Notes under the pieces: model-generated
What the model saw: the letters and a program-made list of their open reading frames with translations, nothing else
Databases searched by the model: none
Told to the model about the DNA's origin: nothing
Shown here: positions 1 to 12,852 of the stretch, one piece after another
How positions within the stretch are numbered: position 1 is the stretch's first letter
How the letters are laid out: every line of letters starts with the position of its first letter
DNA from: Neelides folsomi
Lineage: Eukaryota; Arthropoda; Collembola; Neelipleona; Neelidae
Direction of reading: 5' to 3'
DNA length: 43,693 nt
Assembly (NCBI GenBank): GCA_034687125.1
Contig: JAQGBZ010000474.1
Coordinates: 1-43,693 of the forward strand
Program-made: the position numbers and the translations under genes

Positions 1-2900
1 TAAATCGCCGATGTTTAAAGATTTTTATCTTTAATCACATTAAAATGGTTGCCCATTAAAAAAAGAAAGATACTTATCACCCTCACTGTACATACTAAGT
101 AATACAGAATTGATATTACACCCAAGAGCGTATCTCTCAAACATCCTCGATTTAACCTTCTCCTTTGAACATTATTCATTTTACCATTTAATAAATCTTA
201 TTTTGATAAGGATGTAATTGTAGGGAATGTGTGTTAATTGTGAGTTGTTAATATTTTCTCAAGAATTGTAAACATTCTTAATAAAAACACAAGGAAAGTG
301 TTTATAAGCAATAAGCATTACATTAACTAAATACATAATCATTTTGTTTATTATCTGTTTATTAAATTTTCATGTTAATTTTCATGTTTAGATTTGTCAT
401 TTACTTTAAAGTTCAAATCTTCCAATTGCAGTTCTTGTGGATTCAATGGATTCAATGGTTCCAATGGATTCAATCTTCAACGAGTGCTTGGAATTAAATT
501 CTAAGTGATTTTGATAATTTAGAAACTCGCTTATTAAAAAATTTGTGATTTAATACAATTACTATTAATTAATTATTATAAGTAGAGAATTAAAGCTATT
601 ATATACGAATGTATAATATGCGTATTAATTTAGTGGTTAAATGATGATTAAGGTAATAAAAAAGATATAAAATAATGAAAAAAATAATGAAAAATGGAGT
701 GTTGATTGGAGGGGCGTTGAAGGAAAAGTCAAATGAGAGGCAAAGAGTTTCCATGGTCAAAGAACTTGTCAACTTGAACCTTCGAAAACGGACAAATGGG
801 GACTTTGATTGAAAGTGAGTGGGATCGGCAGATTGAACCAAGTAGGTGGAGATCTCCAAGTTCATTCCCAATGCAAATAAGTCAATACAATTGGCTAAAT
901 GTGTTTTAAGGTAAGTGTATGTACATAAGTAACAAGTACACAAAACCACAAGGAAATTACATATGGGGCTATAAGGAAATGTGTAAACTTTTAATTTAAT
1001 ATTTCTCCTTCTCATTTAATCTTTCATACACCTACTCAAATATTAACTTTTATATCCATCATAAACATTTAGCATATTATATTTAAATATATCTAATACA
1101 ATATATACACTTTTATACTAACAATAAATGGTAAGTACTTAAAATATAAGAGTTAACTACCTGTACTTATTTAATATGGTATATGAATACATAATGATAC
1201 AATATTGCATTTTTATTTCTTACATTCTTTACAACTTGTTATATTGATTGCAATAGGTAGAATATATTGTTAAAGCATATTAAAATGCCTTTTGGGTTCT
1301 ATCAATCCATTTGGCATTCTTTGTCTCTCTATGAATTGTATTCCTCTTTCCTTATTTGGAGTCGTTTGAAAGTGAAATGGAAAGTGGAGGTTGCGTCTTT
1401 TCCTCCCTCGCCATTCCGACCTTTGTCGTTTACACGTCCATTGCATTCTCAATCCTCACAATTTAATATCATATAACATGCATTCTTACCTGAGCCTGTA
1501 GCTGTAATAATACTTATATTATGTATAGCATATGGAATATTTGTAGGTCTGTATCTAATACAAACCCACGTATTATTTGTAACTAAATAAATAAACCTTA
1601 TTCGCCCTATCGCACAGCGATTTAGGAATATTTGCCCATTACTTCTACATTCTGATTGTCTTATGGCCATTAAACCCTGTTGTTTAGAAATATTCAAAGA
1701 ATTCTCTTGTAATTCTTACAATATACTATTTACAATGCAACATTTTGGATTGAACAAATTGAACATTTACGATTTGTTAAATGAACATTTTTATTGTAAA
1801 GCATTTTTTATGTTAAGCAATTTTAACTTGCATGATGTCAACTATGTTAAATTATACGAGCAAATTAACTGCTCATTGTCTGGAGCTTAATAAATACAAG
1901 TTATTGTTTTAGACATCAGGTATGCGCTGACTTCATTAACATTATCTCATATCTCTTCTTTATCTGTGTATTATCTCATCCTCATGCTTTTCTAGGAATT
2001 AGTAGGCATTTGATGAGACCTAAATAAGGAATTGTTTTCCAAAAGGCTCCTGCTCCACTCACATTCTTCACTCAGAGTCTCATCCACAGATTTTGACTTA
2101 AAGACCAATTACATCATACAATTTTTTATCTTTTGGAGCCATTACCTGTTAAGTAAAATTATAAAATACAAAATACAAGTTTAATGTTTTAAAGTACAAA
2201 ATAAAGTTTCAAGATGTTCTCTTAAAATAAACTGTAATTTTATGACATCCTGTGAATAAATGTCTTGCCTTCATAAATTATAATTTTATTGATGATCGCG
2301 GATCGTTTTAGGCATTTGAGGTTAAGGTTAAAATCACCTGACTCGAATATTAAAAGGAACGATACACATGTTCTGGTCGTAATACTTATTTACATTATCT
2401 CACGTTGGTCTATTCAAATTGAAATTAATCGCTTCAATTCACTTATGATCCATTCCATAAATGATGAATTATTTTAAAATATATTATTTACATTGTGTTA
2501 TTGTCATTGTGTAGCAAATATTCAACACAATAGACATCTCAAAACTTGAATGTAACAATTGCAAATTGCAATTGTAATAAAATATTATTTTACTATACAG
2601 GTATTGCACTGTCTTACACGTATTCTTATATTTAACACTTACAGGTACATACTGGTACATATTATAAATATTTATTTTTATATCATAATACAATAAAAAC
2701 ATTCCTAAAAAAGGTTCTGATGTCTGAACCATAAACGAGTTATAAATGACAAGTGTCTAGACAAGATGATATCGGCATCTAATTGTAATGCCAAATTAAC
2801 CTTATTAATAAGTAAATAAAGGAATTATCTTATTGGATGATCTCACAAGAAGAGTTTTGAATAATGAAAATTAATAAGAAATCATTGACAGTGAAAAAGA
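1..2900. other. AT-rich region without a supportable gene
   Basis: Long AT-rich stretch with only short open frames. Locally GC-richer islands at about 700-860, 1350-1450 and 2040-2100 contain short coding-like frames. For example, a plus-strand frame covers about 690-810, and a minus-strand frame at about 2100-1990 reads KSKSVDETLSEECEWS. None has matching splice sites, a start and a partner exon. They may be isolated exons, decayed exons or conserved regulatory DNA. No RNA gene is seen. Confidence 0.4.
439..475. repeat. Short tandem repeat, 9-bp unit ATTCAATGG
   Basis: About four head-to-tail copies of ATTCAATGG, the third altered to TTCCAATGG. This is a small microsatellite-like array in noncoding DNA with no visible function. 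Confidence 0.8.
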
Positions 2901-2913
2901 GGATGGTAATGAG

Positions 2914-3251
2914 TTAAGTGAAGAGGCATTTAATAGAGGTGAAAGATATGTGAGGTAGATATAGATAATTGTTTTTTAGGGGTTTGGGTCGTAGGAGGCT
3001 AAGAATATTGTAAGTAGGTGAAGGTGTTGGTGGGTGCCCGACCTTGTGCCGTGGGACGACGCGGGTGGTGGCTCACTTTGATGAGGATGAGAGTCCTAAT
3101 TTTACTCACCCGCGTGGGCGAACTTCCTCTTTCTCATTCACTTCCACGAGGAACGATGACTCGCTCCGTTCAAATCTCACCCTGATGGATTCAATTAAGA
3201 CATTTTCCTCCAGCTCGGCATTTTTCCTTAAAAGCTCCTCGTATGGAGCAA
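2914..3251 (-). CDS. Orphan exon(s) of an unidentified minus-strand gene (partial)
   Basis: A minus-strand block from 3251 to 3110 looks like a true internal exon. It follows an acceptor (TTTAATCAG), is open for 46 codons, and ends at a consensus GTGAGT donor in phase 2. The peptide is charged and helix-like: it starts APYEELLRKNAELEENV and later reads RFERSESSFLVEVNEKEE. A possible next exon at 2998-2914 starts after TTCTTAG, is in phase and reaches a stop, but it is low-complexity and weak. A TATATAAAG sequence on the minus strand at 3489-3497 could be a promoter, but no start exon joins cleanly. The family is not recognised. The second exon and the gene's extent are inference. Confidence 0.4.
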
Positions 3252-3499
3252 CTGATTAAAGACGGAGAATTTCAAAATAACTCCCAACTCCTCGCTTTAA
3301 ATGTTTACAAGTGCAAATGTAAATCTTTGTTAAATGGTAAAGCAAACCAGCGGAATCCGCCTTTGTGTATTTTCGTTTATGATTTAAAATGATAAATGAC
3401 TCGCGAGACATTAAACATGTGTGGAAAACTCATTTTTACAAAAAGTGGGAACTTTTTTGGAAGGAGATAATAGCGGAGTATTTTGTGCTTTATATAAGT

Positions 3500-5910
3500 A
3501 ACATTTACCTCCAATTGTACAACTAAATTGCAATTGTACAAATTGTATAATTAATTTAAATTTAAAATAGACAATAGTTAGTTAACTAATAAATGAGAAA
3601 TACAAGATATGTTTTTGAAACAACTTTGAAGATAAATCAAATCCCTTTCACCTCATTTTACATTATTTATTAAAAGAGACAAATGAGAACTTTCACTCAA
3701 AGTCCAAAATGGCTTTTGAGACTTGAGACAAAAAATGTTAAAGTCATTCTCCTCTTTTATCAAGATCACTACCTATTCATTCCTCAGAGAAAAAAATGGC
3801 AAAAGACATTTATTCTCTCATTCTCACATGTCATGTTTCTTGGAACACTTCGTCTCATTTACACTATTCTTTTTGTTTACACTCTATGGTATACTATATA
3901 TACTCGAATATGAAAAATATTTTATAATAATTTTGCAATCATGAAGAAAGTATTATAGAATATAGTAAATATGTAAGTTAAACATGATGATCTCGAACTA
4001 CTTATATAACTCTTTTAGCGTACAGAGACATTTTTCATGAAACTATACAATTAACAAGAATTCATTAAATGTATATATTTATGTGTCTTTACATTGTATA
4101 AAAGCATTCGATAATGAATCGCTTAATTAAAATGACTACAAGAAATGTGTGAAGGATTGGGAAATGTAAAAAAGAGGAACAATGAGTGAAATTAAATGGT
4201 TCTCAATATCACCTCATTCATTCTCCATTCCCTTCTCTGCCTAACCTCAAAGGCCTGACTCCAAATAAGGAACCATTTTATATGTCAAATTTTAAAGGTC
4301 CGCATTTTAATTTTTTATTGAAGGATATTTGAAAGAAATTCTTTAGAACAATTTGAGATGGTAAGAAATGATTAAACGGCATTGAGGGAGAGAGTTTATT
4401 CGCTTTAAATTCTTCCTTTTCGCTAAATGAACGGTCCTTATTAAATCCTTAATGGTCAGAGATAACCTCATGGATTTGATGTAGGAGTCATCCATAAACA
4501 TTATTACAAAAACAACAACATGAGCCAGGGTTCTTGTATATACAATAAATGAGTTACGTGTGTATGATATTGGATTTATATTAAATAGCACAGGTGTGAA
4601 AAGGTTGAGTGTAAGTGTTACAATCAGAATTAGACGTCTTTAATGGCCAATAGGACGAATAAATAATGAGAAGAAGTTGAGATTGAAGTGAAGATTAAAA
4701 TATCTTCAATGTGTTCATGTGTGGAGGCTTTCCCATATTCGATTCAAGGAACCCTCAATTTGTCCGCACAGACGAGGAGGGATAATTGATGGAATTAAAG
4801 GTCAATAGGTGACATGAATAAAAAAGAAATCTTCGATCACGTCTAAAACTTCTCATTCAATTCAATAAAGTTTTTGCCATCGTTCATCGGTTCAAAAATG
4901 GTAATTTCAATTACAATTCAAACTACCCACTAGAAATAAGTGTTAATAATATTTTGGTAATCTTAATTTTACAACTGTATAAAATACCATATAAAATCAT
5001 TTATTCATATTACATTTTTAATAATAAAATACATGTTACTCCAAATTGTATATAATATTACATACCATATGTATAAGTACAAGTTGGTACTCTTATATTG
5101 CATAACAAAAATGTTATTCATTATAATTTTGTTGTTATTTATTAAAGATTTCATCTTGAACTTGAATTTTTATTATCAATTTTGGACCGCTTTCAAACGT
5201 AAGCAAATTAGTGACATTTTTTCTAATTTATATGCAAAGACTTCCTTAGATTATCAATGAGAGTCACAAAGGTCATGAATAAGTTAATATTTGACTACAA
5301 TATGGAAGACTATAAGTTCTATATACGCTTAATTTATGACATCTTGGTTGAATTGAAGCGAAGTGTGAAAACGAGTTAAACGACTCGACTCGACTCAACT
5401 CAAAATTTGTCTGAGGGGCTTCATTTGACTTTACAATTGATTTTCAAAAGTATTTTCCTTTTAACCAATTACAATTCCATAGGTTTGATTTTGATAGTAA
5501 AAAGTTACATTTTAAAAAACATTAATAAACATTTGATTAATCATTAAATTAATAAAAATTAACTTTAATTAATCAATAAAATGATATTCAAAATTCATAA
5601 TATTCAAAAAATTATTAATGTTCTTATAATCTTTATAGTAAACTACTAACTTAATAAATGTAATGAATCCCTTATTGTTACAGTTGTCACTTGATGTAGT
5701 AAAGATCTGTGTAAAAGCAATACTTAAAGTAAAGTGAGCGCCTCAAGTTATTTTAATATTCCCAATCCCCAATATTTACAGATGGGCGAGATAGATCATT
5801 TTTATAATTAGAGTTTCCCATAGTCTTATGTCATGGGCCATGGGGTAAAAAGACGAGTGCATTTAAATAGAGTAACTGCAACGGACGAAACTTCTCTGAT
5901 TGGCACATTG
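3500..5910. other. Intergenic, AT-rich
   Basis: No gene can be supported. Short coding-like frames occur at about 4376-4520 (minus) and 4700-4780 (plus), without usable splice sites. A CGACT pentanucleotide is repeated three times at 5380-5396. The right part is presumably upstream regulatory DNA of the gene starting at 6413. Confidence 0.4.
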
Positions 5911-5918
5911 GCAGTTGG

Positions 5919-5926
5919 TATATAAG
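5919..5926 (+). promoter_or_regulatory. TATA-like element upstream of the LD/CaaX gene
   Basis: TATATAAG, preceded at 5899-5911 by two ATTGG (reverse CCAAT) sequences. If used, transcription would start near 5950 and leave a 5' UTR of roughly 460 bases before the ATG at 6413. The interval 6120-6410 is GC-rich and pyrimidine-rich, consistent with a leader. Pattern-based only. Confidence 0.4.
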
Positions 5927-6412
5927 AAGATGAGAGAGGAATAATAATAAATATTGGTCTTCATTGGACGACTCCAAGGTCTTGTTTCACTCCGTTTGAT
6001 ATCCCTGTACCCAAACACCTCCTCATCTCTCCAAGACTCTACTTGAGTCTTAAGAGAAGTTCCTATGAATCTCTTATAAGCTCAGATACCAAGGTATTGG
6101 TATAAGACGTTGGTGTGTGGCTGTATTAGGGATAGGGAGTGAAGGGGTTTCGAGTTCTTCTCCTCTCCTTTTCCCAATCCGTCGTCAGTTGGGGAGTTGT
6201 GCCAAAGTGGTGCGGACGGTTCTTGTGCTCTGCTTCTCTCAACCTCCCCGGAAAAACCTTCCCACCCGCCCAACTCGCCCCGAATCCCCGGAACAACTGA
6301 GGGCAACTTTTTTATTTCCACCGCCCACCTTCCTCTCCTCCTCGAATCTTCCGGGTAAATCGGCGGACAAGTCGGGAATTGCCTCTTTCATTCCCACCTG
6401 GCCGACCCCACC

Positions 6413-9400
6413 ATGACGAGCGTGCAGAGGAGCAACCAAGTGACGAACACGACCGTCCAAGGCGGAGCTGACTGGGACCATAGGCTCAGTAAGTTTAAAC
6501 CCACACAGAGTCGAATAGGGAAGATTGAGGTCACCTCATTCCAATCACTTTTATTTATTCCTCCTGGAGGATGCTTACACAGGTGCTTTAAGTTATTGTA
6601 AGCTAATATTAAGATACACTTTCAATGGAGGAGGAAGAGAGATGAAGGGAAAGGAGGAAAAAACGGTGCTTGATTCGCCAATTCTTCAATTGGGGCAGAG
6701 GGACGTTAAATTTTATTTTAAATTCTTGGCTGCGGTAGAGAAGAGGAAGAAGTCTTCGGATCCCATTTCTTTAAAGAAATCCCAAAGATTGTTCAAATGA
6801 TAATAAACAACGGTTCAGCCCTTGTTTATACATTTTTACATTGGAATAAACACACCGTGGCCATTATTAGATTCTTACGTGATTCTACACTCTTCAATGT
6901 CCTTACTTTGATAATCTTGCAATTAAAGGGATTGGCTTTCAACGAATAAAACGTTATATTCAGTTTTGGAAAAAAATGAAAATAATGGTTTTTCAAAATT
7001 TTTGCATTAACCATAATATGGTTAATGATATTATTTATAACTATAACTAGTAATTATATAACATGTTTAAATAATGGTTAATTTAATAATCAAATCAGTG
7101 AATGATTCTAGAAGTTGATTTTTTCACACTTAATTATGCACATTAATTGAAATTAATGCAAATAAACAAACATCAATTGGTAAATAATGAAGCATTATAA
7201 AAATGCTGACTCATTTCCACTTCCTTTTCAGTGTATTTCTAGTAATTCCAAATACGAGCTGTTTAAGTTGTTTACAACTCGATGGTGATTTTATTTTTCC
7301 GGGGGTATTTTTTGTTGCAATTAACCAAATTATGATTGAATTTAAACAATGAATTGTTTATTTTCTAACCATCACTTCAAAGCTCATGGTTAATTTTAGC
7401 GAACTTGTACCAACTTGGTCGGTCTTTGCAAAAGCTTCAATTTACCAGTTTCACTCATTTGTTAAAGATAAGTCAGAAAAAGAACGTTATATAAACTAAA
7501 ACGCCTTTTAGTGAAATCACGAGGCTTTCAATATAAACCATGCTCAATTTCTCGCATAAAAAACCATGGCCTATATAACCTCCCAGATTGAGCTTACACT
7601 CAACCGGAATTTGATCTATTTATCACAAAAAAAAACATAAAAAATGAATATATTTAGATCGGCTGCTTGAGGATTTGCAAGATTCGGCCGTTCCACCCGA
7701 ACAGCGTAACAATGCGACGGAGTATCGGGAGTTCCGAATGACCTCCAGCCGCCAGACCAACGATGAACCTGTTCAGACCGTCAACGAGAAATGGGTAGAA
7801 TATGGGACAAAGAACGGCGGCGGCGACGTTTCCTCCTCCCATCATCATTATTCCCTTCCACGGAACACGGGGCCGAGTGAGGTCAACAGCTACGGCGGGT
7901 CTTCGCGATTTGCTTCTAATGCCAACACGATGGAGAAGTCTGTGGGGTTCTCGGATGGATATCAAAGTGTTCCATATTCGCCAGCTTCGACCGCCGCAGG
8001 ATTTTCATCCAACAATAAGCGGAACGAATTCTCGTCCTCGTCATCTTTCAGTCGACAATATCAAGGAGGAGCCACGGACGTGACGGACATTATGAACAAC
8101 CCAACTACGATGGAATTTCTCGCTCCGGCAAATTCAACTACTGTTTTGACACCGGGCCCTTCGTCGCCGTCTTTTCCGACCGGCCCAGGAGCTCCGAAAG
8201 TTGAGCGAAAGGAATTTTATTCAAAGGCTTCGTATACGACGTTGATCAAAGGTGCGCCTGGAGAAGTCTCAACCACCATGGACCTCAATGACAGGTAATT
8301 TAGGAATTTTATTATTTCTTATTAACACATTTGGAATTTAAGCACATTTTAAAATTTTAAAAATACTCTTTAACAATAACAAAATCTGTAAACATAATTA
8401 GGATAATAGTAAGATTAAACAATATTAATTAATTAAACAATTAATTAATATTAATAAAAACAATATTAACAATAATTTTATGGTTCAATAAAATTAAACA
8501 ATTTATTTAATAATTTATTTATAAAATAATTAAATTTTTACCAGAAATGCTGAACGCCTCCTTCAAGATTTACTTCCTCCACGTGAATTTCAAGCTCTTC
8601 CAGCAGTTCCACAACATCACAGCTCCGCAATGTCTTCATCGATGTCATCATCAGAGAAACGGACCTTCATGTCCGGTGGCACTGACCGAACCACTGACCG
8701 AACCACCACCGAAGATCGAATTGGCTCCCCGCTCTACACGTCAACTCCACACTCGTCGCATACAACTGGAAACAATAAAAGCTCTTCCTCGACCTATCGC
8801 GAAGTGAGCAATACATACGGCGGGGATCGGAGCAACACTTACACTGACACCGTCACTCCGCCGCCAAAATCTGTGGAGGGTTTAAAGACCCCGCCGTTGG
8901 TTCGCAAGATTTTACAACAATCCACTGGCGGACTTCATAATTCATCTTCTTCAAATCAACAAATTAGCAAGAACTTGACAACTTCATCGTCTGCGTTCAG
9001 TCGAGAAAGTCGAGAGAGTCGGGAGACGCGGACGAGCGGACGACCGCCGGTTGTTCCCATCACCTACGACGAGCCACTTGAAGGGCCCAAGGGAACTCAA
9101 TATTACACTTCCACGACCACGACTTCGCACAGTCAAAGGGAATTGTCACCTGTCAAGAGATTCCCGTCCCCACATCCGCCAAGGAGTGATGGAGTTGAGA
9201 CGCCAAAGAGGCTTGATCAGCTTCTGGCTACATTTGACGAATCTTATTCAGTAAGTTTTTAATTCCAATTAATTTTATTAAACTCCTCCTTCGTCTTAAA
9301 TCTTTAAATGTCGCATAATCCAATTATGATAATTGCCAATTTTACATTTTGAATTCTAACCGTTAATCTATCAAAATGATTTGTAGCCATCTATGAAGTT

Positions 9401-9911
9401 TCTCGAAGACTTTGAGATTTTAAATTAGTTAAGAACGATGGCGCTGCGAAATGTTTATTATTGCCCCAAATTAAATTAAATCCCGAGTAGTTAAAAATTC
9501 TAAATTGTAATTTTATTTTAACTTTAATAGGAAAATCGTAATTGGAGCGGCGACGGAGGCGGCCCGCATAAATCCCAACCTTATGGCCCAGGAACTCAAA
9601 ACGTGAGATCTGTGAGGATCGACGATAACGTGGAGGAACGCCGCTACAATGACGATTCCTCAGACGTGCGACGTCGTAACGCTCCTAGCTACGGAGAACC
9701 AACGAAGAATGTGGCTGGGCCGCCGGTGTTCTACCCAGCCCAAGTTTTCAATGGGAAGATCCCGGACGAGTCGGACGCGCCGAAGAAGCCGAAAGACGCT
9801 CCCAAGCCAGTGAAGGAAAAGAAGCAGAAGAGCGAGAAAGAAGGCGGCGGGGCCGTGCCTGTACCTGTTTGTCTACCTGTCTGCTGTGCGGCTCCATGCT
9901 CCATCGTGTGA
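6413..9911 (+). CDS. Disordered LD-motif protein with C-terminal CaaX box, four exons
   Basis: Exons 6413-6488, 7658-8294, 8545-9250 and 9531-9911 join in phase (1, 2, 0) to give 599 residues. The start sits in a good context (CCACCATG). The protein is rich in Ser, Thr, Pro and Gly and has no globular fold by eye. Three short leucine motifs stand out: LNRLLEDLQDS (spanning the exon 1/2 junction), AERLLQDLLPP (start of exon 3) and LDQLLATFDES (end of exon 3). They resemble the LD motifs of paxillin-type adaptors. The C-terminus changes from a Lys-rich stretch to a Cys-rich tail, VPVCLPVCCAAPCSIV. It ends in CSIV, a possible CaaX prenylation signal, with nearby cysteines that could be palmitoylated. 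A membrane-anchored cytoskeletal or muscle adaptor is an inference; no catalytic domain is seen. Exon 1 encodes only 25 residues. Confidence 0.85.
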
Positions 9912-11110
9912 ACAATTAAAAGTAAAATTATCCCATTTAATATGTGCTATATAAGGAATGAGAATATTCGATGTCAATGAAAAATCATCTCAATTGTCAA
10001 AAAGCGCCATTAATTTGTAATTATTGGAAAAACTCATTAAGACCCAAATCGCGAAATTATAAGCCAAAATGCATTTAATAGCAATAATTAATATATATTA
10101 ATATTTATAATTTCAAGGGTATGAAATCATAAAAGGAAAATATGAATTGATGTATGATTGTATTCGTGCAAAAAGTTCTTTTAATTGTTTCGATCTAATT
10201 TAATTCTCGGATTAATACCCCCTATGCAAATAAACTGGAAATTTACTAATTGTCTAAAATACCATAAAAAGAAAATATTATAAAATGTATATATTACATA
10301 TATGTAACAATTAAATGCTAATTAAATATCTTGATTTTTAATTTATAAATAATATAGCTAACTATGATTTACTTTTAACAAAATTAATTTTGTATTAGCA
10401 AAAGATTATATTTAGTTGTTCATTATTCATTTAGCATAAAATTATCCACTATTGTTTATTCACTTTAAAATTAAAAAAGCATCATAATTTGTTTATAGAA
10501 CAATGAATCAATCTTTAATATATATTTTAAATAATTAGATTAATTCTTATGCTAAAGGCCACGCGGGTAAAATTGGGAAGGTTAAATTCTTTGCCGTCCG
10601 CAACTTCAAACCTCCGTCCAACCAAGAATAAAAATACATCATATTATATCAAATATATTATATTTATTAATTCAATTAACGCCATTTATGTAATTAATCC
10701 ATAAACTATAAATATGTATAATTAAATATAATATCACTTAAGGATATGAAATTCTATGTGTGCAATAATTACTATAAAAGCAATTAAGTTTATAAATAGC
10801 AAAAGATCGTCATTTCAGTCGACTTTTTTCAAAGGAATATTTGAATGAATCTTTTAAACTCTTTGTTCAACTCAAACTCCTTCAAAACGTAAAATAATTG
10901 TAAACTGTTCATCAACTCAAATCCACCGTATTACCTATTATCAAATCAAATGAATAAAAATACTAAATTGAATTTTTTTTTCATTTCATTACATCATTAC
11001 ATATTCTGATATTACTCTACATATTGTATTTGTATATTGGAGATATCTAATTTTATTCAAGACGCGTAGCTTTTAATCACGTATTGTAATCAAATTTGCA
11101 GAAATTAAGA
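9912..11110. other. Intergenic, AT-rich, with one GC-rich island
   Basis: 3' flank of the preceding gene followed by AT-rich DNA. A GC-richer island at about 10545-10630 is open in one plus-strand frame (reading AKGHAGKIGKVKFFAVRNF), starting after a TTAG acceptor-like site and ending in a stop. It could be an isolated exon, a pseudogene scrap or a conserved regulatory block near the NeuroD gene. Nothing else is visible. Confidence 0.4.
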
Positions 11111-11120
11111 AAATCATAAT

Positions 11121-12237
11121 ATGGATAAAACTGATCAAACCCAGATGGCCACTTTACCTCTGCAAACTCTGAAGAAGATAAGGAGAAAGAAGAGTCGAGT
11201 GAGTAAACGGAAAATGGAAGAGCTCGTAGAAAATCCGAGTATAATTGAGATAAGAACCCCCCTAATACCCGTTATCCAATTCTGACATGAACATGTCAAA
11301 TTATTATCTTATGTCAACAACAAATTCAAAACGAAGTGAACAAGGTAATCGCCAATGCTAATTTGTCCCATAAAAGTGTCATTTACAGAAATTATAAAAA
11401 GGTAAAATTTTGTCTTTACACTTTTTTTACTTTCTCTTCAGTACATTTTGTCACGTCCGAACTAAATCATTTAACAATCATTAATCATTAACAATCGTTA
11501 TAATTCAGTAATGGATCCGCCGTAAGTTTAGATACAATAATGGTCAATATAGTACTAACATAGTAAAGACCTAATCCATTTTTAATTACGATTACATAAA
11601 CATTGAAAAATTATTAAAGATTAATTAGTTAATTACATAAAGTTAAATGATATAATTTAGTAAGAGCAGCTGTCGTGGAGAAGAAGGAATTAATTTGAGG
11701 CAAAGAAGAGTAAAAGCAAATGCCCGAGAGAGAAATCGAATGCATGGACTCAACTCCGCTCTGGACAATTTAAGAACAATTCTCCCTCTCGTCTCATCTT
11801 CGCAAAAGCTGTCCAAAATCGAAACATTACGAATGGGCCGAAATTACATTTCCATTCTTGGAGAAATCCTCGCTACTAACAATATGCCCACAAAGACGGA
11901 ATTCGGTCGGAAGTTGTCCAAAGGAGTTTCACAAGGAACCAAAAACATCTTGAGTGGATTTCTCCAATTGAACCCAAAAACTTTCCTTCCTCTTCACTCC
12001 AACAATTCTCATTGTAGTTTTAGCAAAGCGGCGTTGAATGGACCATTTCAAGCTAATGGAGTTCTCAAGATTTACTCTGGATGTTTTGATATTGAACCAA
12101 CAAATGAGGAATTTGTCGAACAAAGCCTCAGCGACGTGAGACCTATAGAAATGAATTATAACAATTATCACAATAATGGGGATTACGGAGGAAGAAATGA
12201 AATTGAAGATTTATTCCCTTCATGGTTTAACAACTAA
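11121..12237 (+). CDS. NeuroD: NeuroD-family basic helix-loop-helix transcription factor
   Basis: The main exon (11661/11665-12237) encodes a bHLH domain. The basic region is [20 protein letters not shown], followed by a loop and the helix-2 sequence [16 protein letters not shown]. After it comes the NeuroD-specific C-terminal block, including [26 protein letters not shown], matching the Neuro_bHLH region of vertebrate NeuroD. This separates it from neurogenin/Tap and Atonal. Two first exons are possible. One, at 11121-11198 (MDKTDQ..., ending KKIRRKKSR before a GTGAGT donor), joins in phase 0 to 11665. The other, at 11511-11521 (MDPP, before GTAAGT), joins in phase 2 to the better TTTAG acceptor, with the exon starting at 11661. 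These give 216 and 195 residues. The expected role is E-box binding with an E-protein partner in neural or neuroendocrine differentiation. The last about 65 residues are Asn/Tyr-rich. Confidence 0.9.
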
Positions 12238-12852
12238 TATTTAATAAAAATATTGAATTTCATAAGTGAACTTCTATTTCAAGATTTTATCATGTAGTAG
12301 ATAATTATTATCCACCTTAATATTTAAACGTTTAATTTGTTTAATTTAAAAATGTACTTGAATTGCAAATAAAATTCCTTAAAAAACAATATAAGAATAA
12401 TATGAAATCGTGTTTTAATTTATTCATTTCTAAACAAATGACATTTTGAGCAACATTATAAGGTAATAATATTAACGTTACATTTTTAAAGTAAAAAATT
12501 TTTAAAACTTTTCAATAGAATAACATTTTTTTAATAAACAAAAAATCCTTAATGTTTCCATTCACCTTTTTGACACCTGTATTGACTTATTATTTATTCA
12601 AATAAATTAGTATAAGATAATCTTAATTAACAATTTTTTAATGCATAATAGTATATTTCTGAAGATTTAATCTAATCACAATTCAAATTACCATTAAAAT
12701 GTACCAATGTATCTAAATTAAAATCAATAAATTATAGTTAATCTATAATCATTTAAAAATACAAGAAAAGAGTTTCTCAATACAAGAGATAGTATTTTCC
12801 AAAATCACAATTTCGACAATAAATGATAAGATAAATGTAGTTTATAATTTAA
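12238..12852. other. Convergent 3' intergenic region
   Basis: AT-rich DNA between the 3' ends of the NeuroD gene (plus) and GTF3C4 (minus). AATAAA-type polyadenylation signals occur, for example near 12369. Nothing else is seen. Confidence 0.6.

Noticed and set aside
599..1015. 138-codon minus-strand ORF
   Set aside because: Composition is that of translated AT-rich DNA with Phe/Ile/Tyr runs; no start context, splice partner or family signature.
6117..6416. Overlapping ORFs on both strands before the ATG at 6413
   Set aside because: GC-rich leader of the LD/CaaX gene; frames are not continuous with the gene and have biased Pro/Ser content on both strands.
7654..8083. ORFs overlapping exon 2 of the LD/CaaX gene on the other strand and in another frame
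   Set aside because: Shadows of the real exon, which has matching splice phases.
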